Assembly: GCA_016933045.1 (NCBI GenBank)
Contig: JAFGBR010000021.1
Span: forward strand, 88,886 to 149,755
Length of the DNA: 60,870 nt
From: Marinilabiliaceae bacterium
Lineage (GTDB): Bacteria; Bacteroidota; Bacteroidia; Bacteroidales; Marinilabiliaceae
Reading direction: 5' to 3'
Both the position numbers and the translations under genes were made by a program. The notes under the pieces were generated by a model. The model was not told where the DNA came from. It did no database searches and worked only from the letters and a program-made list of their open reading frames with translations. Of this stretch, positions 45,670 to 56,600 are shown piece after piece. Position 1 is the stretch's first letter; each line of letters begins with the position of its first letter.

Positions 45670-47116
45670 AAAATTACGATTAGAAGAGGATTGTATTGGC
45701 CAAATAGAAGTGCCTGAAAATGATTTGTATGGCATCCATTCTGTTAGAGCTCTTCGAAATTTCCCTAATAGTATTCCGTTTCACAGAGAATGGTATGAAG
45801 CAATGGGAGTTGTTAAATTGTCGTGTTATTTTACGTACAAAAAATTTAAAAATGAAGCTTTAAAGACATATCGCGATAAATTACCTGATTTTAGATTTTT
45901 ATCAGATGATGTTTTGGAATCATTAATACGTTCGGCAACTCTGTTAAGTGGAGGTAAATGGTTTGAACATTTTATAGTGCCTGCCATTCAGGGGGGTGCA
46001 GGAACCAGCATTAATATGAATGTAAATGAGATATTGGCTAATGCATCGTTAATTGACCTTGGTGAAAAACCTGGCGAATATTCAATTATCGATCCTATTG
46101 AAAATGCTAATATCTTTCAATCAACAAACGATGTTGTTCCTACTGCACTAAAAATTGCGGTTATGAAATTGTTGCTCAAATTAGAGGTTGTTATTAATGA
46201 GCATCGTGTTGAAATAGAGCATGTTGAAGGAAAATGCAGGAATGTACTCCGACAAGGATATACTCAAATGCAGGAGGCTGTTCCTTCGTCGTACGATAAA
46301 TTATTCAGCAGTTATAATAATGCTTTATCGCGCGATTGGTGGCGGGTGTCGAAATGTTTGGAGCGAATAAAAGAGGTTAATTTAGGAGGTGGTGCTATTG
46401 GTACCGGGTTGTCAATCCCCCGTTTTTTTATAATGAATGTGGTAAGCGAACTTCAAAAATTAACTAATTTGCCTGTTACACGTAGCGAAAATTTATCGGA
46501 TAACACTGCAAATCTCGATTCATTTGTTGAGGTGCACAGTACTTTAAAAGCACATGCAGTTAACCTCGAAAAAATGGTTTCTGATATTCGTTTAATGGGA
46601 GCTGATTTGTTTAAAAACAGGGAAGTGTTTTTGCCTGAAAAACAGGTCGGAAGCAGTATTATGCCTGGGAAAGTAAATCCGGTTATTCCCGAATTTGTTA
46701 TTAGTTTGGTACACAGGGTTTATTCGAACGATTTGTTAATTAGTAATTTATGTGGACAGGGGTGTTTAGATCTTAATGCATATTTACCTGCCATTGGCCA
46801 CGCACTTATTGAGAGTATTAAACTGCTTATTAATGCCAATGAAACATGTGCTCAAAATTTACTTTCGGGATTAAAAATTCCTGAAAAAACAGAATTATCA
46901 TCTCCTATTTTTTTTAATCCTTCGGTAACAACTGCTTTATCGCCATTTATTGGTTATAATAAAGCATCACTTTTAGCTAAAGAAATGAAATCGAAATGTT
47001 GTTCGGTTTTTGAAGCTAATATTAGATTAAATATTATTGAACAAAAGGAACTTGAAGATATTTTAAATCCGCAAAATATTTTAAAACTTGGTTTTAGTTT
47101 AAAAGATATCCGCTGA
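45662..47116 (+). CDS. aspA: Aspartate ammonia-lyase (aspartase-like)
   Basis: 484 residues from ATG 45662, which overlaps the regulator stop (ATGTTTGA). It belongs to the fumarase/aspartase superfamily, with the flexible catalytic loop GSSIMPGKVNPVIPE; the VIPE ending favours aspartase over fumarase C. TQMQEAVPSSYDKLFSSY fits the substrate loop. It would convert aspartate to fumarate and ammonia. Aspartase-like genes recur next to hydrogenase maturation genes (hydE, hydG, hydF) in anaerobes, and here hydF follows 18 nt later, so it may supply ammonium for H-cluster assembly. That link is inference. Confidence 0.85.
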   Translation: MFEKLRLEEDCIGQIEVPENDLYGIHSVRALRNFPNSIPFHREWYEAMGVVKLSCYFTYKKFKNEALKTYRDKLPDFRFLSDDVLESLIRSATLLSGGKWFEHFIVPAIQGGAGTSINMNVNEILANASLIDLGEKPGEYSIIDPIENANIFQSTNDVVPTALKIAVMKLLLKLEVVINEHRVEIEHVEGKCRNVLRQGYTQMQEAVPSSYDKLFSSYNNALSRDWWRVSKCLERIKEVNLGGGAIGTGLSIPRFFIMNVVSELQKLTNLPVTRSENLSDNTANLDSFVEVHSTLKAHAVNLEKMVSDIRLMGADLFKNREVFLPEKQVGSSIMPGKVNPVIPEFVISLVHRVYSNDLLISNLCGQGCLDLNAYLPAIGHALIESIKLLINANETCAQNLLSGLKIPEKTELSSPIFFNPSVTTALSPFIGYNKASLLAKEMKSKCCSVFEANIRLNIIEQKELEDILNPQNILKLGFSLKDIR

Positions 47117-47134
47117 TTGTTTTTATAATTATTT

Positions 47135-48352
47135 ATGGTAAAAGAACGAAGACCTCATATTGGTATTTTTGGCCGCCGTAACAATGGGAAAAGTACCCTT
47201 ATAAACAGGTTAGCCGCCCAGGATGTTGCAATTGTAAGTGATATTGCCGGTACAACAACCGATCCGGTTAAGAAATCATTTGAAATAACCGGTTTTGGTC
47301 CGGTTGTTTTTGTTGATACTGCCGGAATTGACGATGTAGGTGAGCTGGGCGAAAAACGTGTTGCCAAAACTATTGCGTCTTTAAAAACTATCGATCTTGC
47401 CATTTTGGTTATTATTAATAACGAATTTGGTACATGCGAAGAAAAACTGATTAGTCAGTTTAAGGAATATGATGTGCCTTTTATTGTTGTGCACAATAAA
47501 GTAGATTTGTGCGAAATTAATGAAAAAATAAAAATTCAATATGAGTCTGGAGGGGCATTAAATGTAATGTCGTTTCATAGATATGCCGATACAGAAAAGC
47601 TTATAAAGTGTATTCGCGAAACTATACCCGAATCGGCGTTTAAAACGCCATCGTTGCTGGGTGGTTTAATTTCGTATGGCGATATTGTATTGTTAATTAC
47701 ACCTATTGATATTGAAGCTCCCGAAGGCAGATTGATATTGCCTCAGGTACAAGCCATCAGGGATATTTTGGATAACGATGCTACCTGTATTGTTCTAAAA
47801 GAACGTGAGGTTGATTCGTTTTTGAGAAAAACTGCTATCAGACCTGATTTGGTTATTACCGATAGCCAGGTTTTTTTAAAGGCCGATGCGTCTATTCCTA
47901 AGGATATTCCGCTCACCAGTTTTAGTATCCTACTCGCGAGGTTTAAGGGCGATTTTGACAATTATTTGACCGGAACGCCTAAAATATCGGAGTTGAAAGA
48001 TGGCGACTGGGTTCTGATTTTGGAATCGTGTTCGCATCATGTGTCGTGCGATGATATTGGGCGGATTAAAATTCCCCGTTGGTTTTCGAATTTTACAGGT
48101 AAACAATTACATTTCGATGTTGTTGCCGGATTGGATGAAATAAGCAGAGATATTACCGATTATTCATTGGTTGTTCAATGTGGGGGGTGCATGATAACAC
48201 GTAAACAACTTAAAAACAGGTTGAAACCGGCTATTGACGCAGGAGTGCCTGTTACTAATTTCGGTATGGCAATTGCTTATACTCTTGGTATATATAATCG
48301 TGCTATTGCTCCTTTTTTAAATGATAATAGTAATGCAATTGATTATTTATGA
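47135..48352 (+). CDS. hydF: [FeFe]-hydrogenase H-cluster maturation GTPase HydF
   Basis: 405 residues. The N-terminal GTPase has P-loop GRRNNGKST (13-21), TTTDPV switch I, DTAG and NKVD. A dimerisation domain follows, then the Fe-S scaffold with C299-x-H301, 46 residues and Q348-C349-x2-C352. The family pattern is C-x-H-x(46-53)-H-C-x2-C; here the second His is Gln. It builds and transfers the diiron subcluster to the hydrogenase. HydE, HydG and the hydrogenase are not in the window. It meets the next minus-strand gene tail to tail with 3 nt between stops. Confidence 0.95.
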   Translation: MVKERRPHIGIFGRRNNGKSTLINRLAAQDVAIVSDIAGTTTDPVKKSFEITGFGPVVFVDTAGIDDVGELGEKRVAKTIASLKTIDLAILVIINNEFGTCEEKLISQFKEYDVPFIVVHNKVDLCEINEKIKIQYESGGALNVMSFHRYADTEKLIKCIRETIPESAFKTPSLLGGLISYGDIVLLITPIDIEAPEGRLILPQVQAIRDILDNDATCIVLKEREVDSFLRKTAIRPDLVITDSQVFLKADASIPKDIPLTSFSILLARFKGDFDNYLTGTPKISELKDGDWVLILESCSHHVSCDDIGRIKIPRWFSNFTGKQLHFDVVAGLDEISRDITDYSLVVQCGGCMITRKQLKNRLKPAIDAGVPVTNFGMAIAYTLGIYNRAIAPFLNDNSNAIDYL

Positions 48353-48355
48353 TGA

Positions 48356-49342
48356 TTAAAAATATCTCATCGATTTCATACCTTCTTCTATTTCAGGGCT
48401 TTTTTTGCTAAAGCGCCGGTGTTTGCTTCGTTTGTAAAACGAATAAATATCATAGGTAATTGATATTTCGTGACTGCTGTTTTGGTAGTAAACTGTTGGG
48501 TTGACAGACATTTCGTAAGAATAGCAAATTCCTAAATTTTCGGTAAGGTTTAAATGAATAAGAGCAGCTGCAGTTTGGTTTGTGCGGTATAATAATCCGG
48601 CACAGTATAAACTTTTGTAGTGAAGTACCCCGCTTATATCGCTTGTTAGTGTTCCTAAAGTAGAGTAGCGAATTAAAAATGATGGTTTGAATGACCATTT
48701 ACGGTCAATTTTGTGCGTGTAGCCTCCCGACAAATAGTAGGCTCTTTTATTTGAGTATATATTATTATTTTCGTTTTTATAGTTTAATTCTAGTAATTCA
48801 GGGATTGATAATCCTAAATAAAGAGTGGGTGTATATAAAAATGCACCAAATCCAAAGTTGGGTTTAACGGCGTTGCTGTAATTTTCCATTAGATATGGAT
48901 CGTTGCCATAAACTGTGCTTAAACCGGTTAAATTTATTGCTGTTTGCGTGGCTCCGGCGCTTAAACCAAGCGATAACATTACAGGAGCTTTAAATTTAAC
49001 AAGATATGAGTATGTGAAATCGGCTTTGTTTATTTGTACCGGACCTTGTTCATAGCGTTTAATCAAGCCTCCTATTGAGGTGTATGATTTATTTATAGGA
49101 GAGTGTATTGATAATATGTATGATTTTGGAGCACCATCAATTCCGAGCCATTGATGTCGGGCCGACATAGTTGTTGCTAATGCGTTGTGCATACCTGTGT
49201 ATGCCGGGTTTATTAACAGGTAATTATTCATGTATTGTGTCGAAAGCTGATCGATCTGGCCAGCTAATTTGAGAGGAGCAATGAGTAAAACCGTAATTAT
49301 GAATGGCGCTATATAATATTTTATTTTACTTTTAAAATTCAT
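48356..49342 (-). CDS. PorP/SprF-family T9SS outer-membrane protein
   Basis: 328 residues from ATG at 49342; a TTG seven codons upstream would overlap the preceding gene. Signal peptide ends near LAGQ. Family motif QYMNNYLLINPAYTGMHNAL (residues about 37-56), then the barrel pattern with ARHQWLGIDGAPKSYILS. It lies 10 nt after the Ig/CTD cargo gene on the same strand and is its likely partner. The Arg/Lys/Ser-rich C-terminal tail (YKRSKHRRFSKKSPEIEEG) extends beyond the barrel and is unusual. Confidence 0.85.
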   Translation of the reverse strand: MNFKSKIKYYIAPFIITVLLIAPLKLAGQIDQLSTQYMNNYLLINPAYTGMHNALATTMSARHQWLGIDGAPKSYILSIHSPINKSYTSIGGLIKRYEQGPVQINKADFTYSYLVKFKAPVMLSLGLSAGATQTAINLTGLSTVYGNDPYLMENYSNAVKPNFGFGAFLYTPTLYLGLSIPELLELNYKNENNNIYSNKRAYYLSGGYTHKIDRKWSFKPSFLIRYSTLGTLTSDISGVLHYKSLYCAGLLYRTNQTAAALIHLNLTENLGICYSYEMSVNPTVYYQNSSHEISITYDIYSFYKRSKHRRFSKKSPEIEEGMKSMRYF

Positions 49343-49352
49343 TCCCTTTTTG

Positions 49353-50360
49353 CTAGTATACAATTTGTATGAAACCGGTTATTTTATCCGACATACCTTC
49401 TATTTTCATTAAATAGTAATAGGTGCCCTGTGGTACCAGTTTTCCTTTGTTTGTTCCTGTATTGGCAATTCCATCCCAATTGTTATCGTACTTTGATGAC
49501 TCAAAAACAACATTACCCCAGCTATTAAAAACTATTAGTTCGATATTGTTATAACCATAAAGTTCAGGGGTGTAAAATTTATCATTATATCCATCGTTAT
49601 TAGGAGTCATTGCTTGCGGAAACGGAAAGTTGCCAAATGACCCCTGTGTTACATTTATGTAAATATAGGCTTTGGAACAGTGATTTTCTTTATCGCAAAT
49701 TTCATATTCAATGGTGTCGGTTCCCCAAAAAAGCCTTGAGTATTTTACTGTTAACTGGTGTTTACTGTTAATAGTGTAGTTGTCAATTTTTTTTGAATTT
49801 AATACTGAGGGATCAATATTAACAGAAAGAGGCTCATCAAAAATATCAATGTCGTTTTTTAAAAAGTCAATTGTGGTGTGAGCATAGTTTGGTACCGTGT
49901 CAAAATCGTCAACAGCCTGAGGGTGATAATCAACATCATCTACATAAACCGAAACCGTTGCTTCGCCACATGCACCCGAAAAGTTACATACTCTGTAACG
50001 AAACCATTCTTTAATACCATTTTCGGTTTTAAAATTTCTTTCGGGTGTATAAATAACTGTAAAATCGTCGTTAATATCGACTTTGCCATGTTTAGGATGT
50101 TCAATAATTTTTAAACTGCTTACTCCCTCTTCGAGGCCAATGTCGTTTGAAATAAGAGAAGTGACTTCGGTTGTATTTTCGTCTAAAACCATTAAATCAT
50201 CGTTTGCAATAACACTGTTTATATGATTTGTGGCATTAAGCTTTGTTTCGTGTTGTGCATGTAGTTTTTGATTGCCAAAAACAGTAATGAAGATTGTTAA
50301 AATCAAGAATGAATATTTTAACAAATCAATATTGGTTATGTTTAGTATTTTGTGTGTCAT
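49353..50360 (-). CDS. Secreted Ig/cadherin-like protein with gliding-motility C-terminal domain
   Basis: 335 residues with a signal peptide (hydrophobic 15-29, ending KLHAQ). Two Big9/cadherin-like modules follow (VIANDDLMVLDENTTEVTSL to TVSVYV, and PQAVDDFDTVPNYAHTTIDF to IYINV). The last 90 residues are a canonical gliding motility-associated C-terminal domain (MTPNNDGYNDKF, VFNSWGNVVFES, NNWDGIANTG, PQGTYYYLMKI). It is the smallest of three T9SS type B cargo proteins in the window and is paired with the PorP gene just downstream. Confidence 0.87.
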   Translation of the reverse strand: MTHKILNITNIDLLKYSFLILTIFITVFGNQKLHAQHETKLNATNHINSVIANDDLMVLDENTTEVTSLISNDIGLEEGVSSLKIIEHPKHGKVDINDDFTVIYTPERNFKTENGIKEWFRYRVCNFSGACGEATVSVYVDDVDYHPQAVDDFDTVPNYAHTTIDFLKNDIDIFDEPLSVNIDPSVLNSKKIDNYTINSKHQLTVKYSRLFWGTDTIEYEICDKENHCSKAYIYINVTQGSFGNFPFPQAMTPNNDGYNDKFYTPELYGYNNIELIVFNSWGNVVFESSKYDNNWDGIANTGTNKGKLVPQGTYYYLMKIEGMSDKITGFIQIVY

Positions 50361-50689
50361 TTAGGGAAAAACAGCCTGCTTCGGTTTTTATTGCATTGCA
50401 AAAATAAAAAAAAAACGAATGTTAATAAAAATTTGACAAATGTAATTATAGTTTCCATAAATGTTGTAATTATTTGGTTCGATTATTCTAAAAGTGAATT
50501 GATTTGTTTAATATTGCGAACGTTTGTGTTTTTTATACTGAAATAGTATTCTTGAGTGGTTTAGTTGTGAGTTAAGTGTTAAATATTGTAACAAAGCAGT
50601 CTATTTAACGTAACAAGAGTAATCTTAACAAGGTCATTTGTGTGCTAATAATTGATTGTTGGGATTTTGAATATGTAAAATTTTTTGTG
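50361..50689. other. Divergent control region between two T9SS cargo genes
   Basis: 329 nt with no credible gene. On the minus strand a TATTTTTG box (complement of 50399-50406) lies about 40 nt before the short cargo gene and is a likely -7 element, without a well-placed TTTG. For the large plus-strand gene I see no matching box. ATACT-GAAAT-AGTAT (50536-50550 region) is a weak inverted repeat. Confidence 0.4.
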
Positions 50690-53600
50690 ATGAAAAAATA
50701 TATTTTAGTTATTGCTTATATGTTTTTCTCATTTGTGTCGCTTTTTTCACAAGTGGATACTGAGTTTTGGTTTGTAGCTCCTGAAGTAACAGACGAACAT
50801 CAGGATGAATCTTTATTGTTTCGGATATCGGGGTTAGATCAGACAGCGCATGTTACAATTAGTCAGCCTGCTAATCCAGCATTTACTCCAATTACATTGA
50901 CTGTAAATGCAAATACTTTGAGGACAATAAATATGACTGAGTATAAGTCTACTTCTGAAAATCTTCCAATTAATACTGTAAACAATTGGGGTTATCTTAT
51001 TACTTCTGATGTGCCAATTACTGTTTATTATGAGGTGTCGAACTGGTATAATCCCGATAAATTTACATTAAAAGGGGAAAATGCTTTAGGAACAGAATTT
51101 TTTACAGTTGGACAGAATGATTATTCAAATCATACAAAAGATGGTTATACCAAAGCTTACGAACGAATTGATATTGTTGCAACAGAAGATAATACCCAGG
51201 TTACAGTTACGCCAACAGATGATTGTGTTGGGCATGATAAAGATGTACCTTTTACAATAACTCTTAATCGCGGACAGACATATTCCATACAGGCAGAATC
51301 GAGGAAGAATAATCGTTCCTTGGCTGGTACTCATATTACATCTACAAAAAATATTGCTGTTACTATTTCAGATGACTCAATTGATATGACTATTGGTTCG
51401 CAAAATCCTAGCAATTGGGATTTAATTGGCGATCAGTTAATTCCTGTTTCTGTAACCGGAACAGAATATGTTGCTGTTAGAACTTATTTTAATGAGCATG
51501 ATGCTGGTGGAGGTGTTAATAATGCCCAGAAACTATATATTGTTGCAACTGAAGATAATACAAATATTTATTTTGATGGAAATACGAAAAATGTAAAAAA
51601 ACTGAATAGAGGAGAATTGTATGAGGTTAATATTCAAGATGTAGCAACTTTAGTTAACAGTGATAAGCCAATTTATGTGTATCAGTTAACAAGTATTAAC
51701 GGTGAAATGGGAAGTGCTATATTGCCACCATCGAGATGTACCGGTTCGCGAAGTGTTTCTTTTGTACGAATATTTAAATTTGGTTTTTGGGTTCAGTTAG
51801 CTACTAAGTCTAAAAATATTGATGATTTTACATTGGTTGATGAAAATGGAAGTATAGTTTCATTAACAAGTCATATTACATGGGGAGTAGTACCCGGAAC
51901 CGATAGTGGCGATCCTGCAAATACATGGTATGCTTCAACAATTGATATGAGTAGTCTGGTATCAACAGGTCATCAGTATACAATAAAAAACAGTTCGGGT
52001 TTGTTTCACATGGGTATAGTTGATCAAATTAGCTCAAGTTTAAATTTTGGTTATTTTTCGTCGTATAGCTCATTAAAAATTGATGGTTTAACGCAGCAGT
52101 GTTATGGTAGTGTGGTTCAGTTAAATGCAAATGCAACCGGGGCCAGATCGTATGAGTGGTATTCTACTACCACCGGAAATGCAGTTCTTTCAACATCACC
52201 ATTACTCGAAGTAACAGAAACAGCTACTTATTGGGTTGTTGTTGAGATGGAAGAGGAAGGTTGTATACTCCCCGATAGTATTGATGTTAACTTTAACTTG
52301 CCCGAGTTTGATTTAGGGCCTGCCGATACTGCATTGTGCGATGGTGAAGTTATTACTTTTAACCCTCCATTAGGTTATGATTCTTATTTGTGGGATAATA
52401 ATTCATCGGTTACATCACGTTCGGTAACAGTTATTGATAATATGCATCAGGAGATTTGGCTCGAAATAACCGATGAACAGGGATGTACAGCTCGCGATAC
52501 CATTATTGTTACAGATTTGCCAAATGCCGAATTAAATTTGACAACGACAAATCATGGCCAAATATGTTTGGGCGATACAATTTTTGACAGAGCTAATATG
52601 CCACATTATCAATGGGTGGTGCAAGGGCAGCCAATTAATCCGGCTGATACATTGTCGTATTATGTTCCAAAACAGGCGGGCTCAATAAATTTGAGTGTTA
52701 CCGCAACAACCAATGATGGTTGCAGTACTACTGAAATGGTACAGGTAACAGTTAATTCGCCAACTACAATTAATCTTGCTGATGTTTCTGAATGCCCTAA
52801 TATATCTTATACTTATACTCTGCCTGCCGGAATGCAAACGTACAATTGGAGTAATGGAAGCAAAACAAATACAGCAACATTTAACAGTCCGGGAGAGGTA
52901 TGGGTAACAATTACCGATAATAATGGTTGTTTTGCAACTGATACTTCCACTTTCGATTGGAAAAAAGTTGTTGAAGTCCCACTTAGTATGGAATCGGCTT
53001 GTATAAATACCGGGGTTACGTTATCTGCTAATAATATATTAGTAAGTAATTATAGTTGGTCGTTTAGCGATGGTACAAACCCGGCCGTTAATCTTAATAA
53101 CACTCAAAAAACTTATTCATTAACTGATTTATCAACGTCTAATGATGGTTATTATATTGTTGAGGGAGTTAATAGCGATGGTTGCCAGGTTGTTGATACT
53201 ATTGATTTAACGGTGTTAACAGTGCCGGATATTAACCTTGGGAATGACCGATTTTTTTGCGATGGTGATTCGACTTATATAAAATATTCAAATAATCAGC
53301 TATATAATTATCAGTGGAGTACTCCGGGTAATACTGCTTATTCGAGTAATAATGGCATTTGGGTTAAAAATGCCGACACCTATTATTTAAGTGCACAGGA
53401 TATAGATAATGGTTGTTTTACACACGATACAATAGTTGTAACTGTTAATCCTTTGCCAAAGCCATCATTACCCGATACAATTATTTGTTTTGGTAAATCT
53501 TATACTTTTAATCCGGGTGTTTTTTCATCGTATAAATGGTCAAACGGAGGAATAAGTCAACAAATAACTACAATGTTTCCAACAACAGTATCGGTAACAG

Positions 53601-56600
53601 TTACTAACGAATATGGTTGTAAGGCAAGTACAACAGGATCGATGAAATATCATCAAAAAACTTATGTTTCGGCAAAAGATACAGGTGTTTGTGCAGGTGA
53701 TGATATAACATTGGAGATGTCGCATAATTTAAATGTTGGTACTGTTAAATGGTCATTCAATCATGTTGATAGTGTAATATCTACCGGATCTTATAATCAT
53801 CAAATAAATGCTGCAACAATTGCAGATCAAGGAATTTATATTGTAACAGGACTAGATGTTCATGGTTGTGATGTTAGGGATCAACTTGAATTAACTGTTG
53901 GTACTACTCCTCCATTGGAGCTTGGAGTAAACAGGCCAATGTGTATTGGCGATACAATTACTGTTGATGCATCTCAGGGTTTTAAAACGTATGAGTGGCA
54001 AATTGGATCGGATCCTACTGTTATTACATCGTCGTATCTTTTGGTTACAAGCATAATGGGTGGAGAGGAAATTAAGGTAAAAGGTATTCACTCAAACGGT
54101 TGTTCTCAAAAGGACACAATGACGATTACTGTGGCAATGGACAAACCAATTATTGATTTGGGAGGTTATAATTACGAATGTCCCGAGGTTGGCCAAATTG
54201 ATATAGCTGAAAATTTTTCATTTACATCTAATTCTCCAAATCCAAATCCTGATAGTTTGGTTTGGTTTCATTTAAATAATCCAACTCAAATTATTAATAG
54301 TACTATTGTAACAGACCCGGGGCAATATGCAGTTTTGGCATATAACGATAACATGTGTTTCGAGTGGGATACAATTGAGGTTGGTTACCATACAGTAGCA
54401 CCATTGTCATTGAATTCACAATCGGTATGTAAGTACGATACTATCGATTTGATGGTTCCATCGGGTTATACAGGAACAATTGCAAATTATAACTGGTACT
54501 CATTAAATGCAGCCAATACAAAAGTATTAGAGGTAACAAATCAAAATCTGACTACTTCGAAAGGTGGTAATTATGTTTTAGAGATTGAAGATAATAACAG
54601 TTGTGTGGTTGAAGATACCATGTATTTGGCAGTTAAGCCAATTCTGAAACCTCAACTTGGGCCTGATAACGATTTTTGTAGAGGTGATTCAATTATAATA
54701 GCTGCGAAGCAGGGTGCCTATAAATATTACGAATGGAGCAGAGCTGCTAATCCGGGCAATGTTATGTCAACGTCGTATCAAACATATGTAAATGAAGCAG
54801 ATGAGTATTATATTACTGTTACGGGTTTTAATAACTGTTATGCATACGATACTATTAGAGCATCAATAAATGAGTTACCTCGTGTTACTTTAGATTTGAA
54901 TGCAGCTAATTCAATATGTTTAAACTCAACCGGTAACATTCAAATATCATCTGCAACGGCTAATGATTTAACTCCTATAATTCCAAATTATATTTTATGG
55001 AGTAATGGTGAGTTTAATAAGAATCAAATTACCATTGACAAAAAAGGCTCTTACTGGGTAATGATTGAAGATGTAAATAAATGTAAAGCATACGATAGTA
55101 TTGATGTGTCATATTTCCCTAAAACAAATATTGGGCTTAAAGCCGATACCGGAGTTTGTGATCAAAGCACTATTGATTTGGTATCGCCATTAAATATTGG
55201 ATCTGATATTCAGAGTTACCAGTGGTTTAAAGGCTCAATAGGAGCTTCGGCTCCCAATCAGGCCCCTGTTGATCAGCCATGGAATGGTATTGGCACTAAC
55301 GGTAATTATATTTTATCTATTATAGATAATAATGGATGTGAAAATAGTGATACAATGGAAGTGGAGATATTGCCAATACCGGTGTTCGATTTGGGAGCAA
55401 ACAAAACAATGTGTATGGGTGATACAATATTAATTACACCGCAAAAAGAATTTATATCATATATGTGGGATAATAACCCGGCTGATAATTTGAATTACAA
55501 AGTGGTTACCACATCTCAAAATCATATATTAACTGTTGTTAATAAAGTTGGTTGTTCAGCTTCCGATAATATTTCGGTGGTTGCTAATCCGGCACCTACT
55601 GTCGAGTTGGGGCCTGATGTATCAGTTTGTACTTATTACACAGCTACTATTGATGCCGGCCCGGGTTATAATTATCAATGGTCAACAGGCGAAACAACTC
55701 AATCAATTACTGCCTCGCGCGGAAGGTATTCAGTGTTGGTTTCTGATTCAATTGGTTGTAGCAGTACCGATACAATAGCAATACGATGGTACGATGTGCC
55801 TGATGTATATATAGGTCGTGATACATTTATATGTGTTAATCAGGACTTAATGCTCGATGCAGGCTCCGGTTTTAGGAGTTACAAATGGCACGATTCTACA
55901 ACTAATCAAACAACATTGGCTTATCTTAATGAATTAAGTGAAGTGCATGTGATTGATGCTAATGGCTGTTATGGTTGGGATTCGCGTTTAGTTAGGTTAA
56001 TTCCTATTCCGGAAATTAATTTGGGTAACGATACAACAATTTGCGAAACAGATTCAGTTTTGTATAACGCAGGATCAGGATTTTTGGATTATTTGTGGAG
56101 TAACAATAGTACTGATTCTATGACCTATGTGGCTAATGTGGGACAGCATTGGGTGTCGGCTTATGATGGATGTTTGTGGGTGCAGGATACTGTTGAAATA
56201 GTGCATTTTGAGACCCCTGTTATTGCATCATTTGATACTTTGATATATGCACGTGTAGCAATATTTGCCGAGCAGGGAACTCCACCGTACTTATACAGAC
56301 ATGAAGAAGGGGTATTACAAAGTAATAATGTTTTTGCACCTCTTGATGCTGGATCGCATGTGTTTACAGTGGTTGATGATAATGGATGTTATTCGATGGA
56401 TACTGTTTCGTTAACTTTGGATATTGATATTGATGTTCCTAATTATTTTACCCCAAATAACGATGGGTATAATGATACATGGAAAATTGAGGGGCATCTT
56501 GATATGTTCCCCGATTCGGAAGTGCAGATTTACGATAGGTACGGAAAACTCCTTATTTCATATTCGGCAATTGATTTTGAATGGAATGGGGAATATAATA

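Noticed and set aside
49343-49363. TTG start adding seven residues to the minus-strand PorP
   Set aside because: It would overlap the stop of the cargo gene and put seven extra residues before a normal signal peptide; ATG 49342 is better.
52078-56420. Nucleotide-level tandem repeats in the giant cargo gene
   Set aside because: The protein repeats have diverged; no exact long DNA repeats are seen, so recombination-prone repeats are not claimed.
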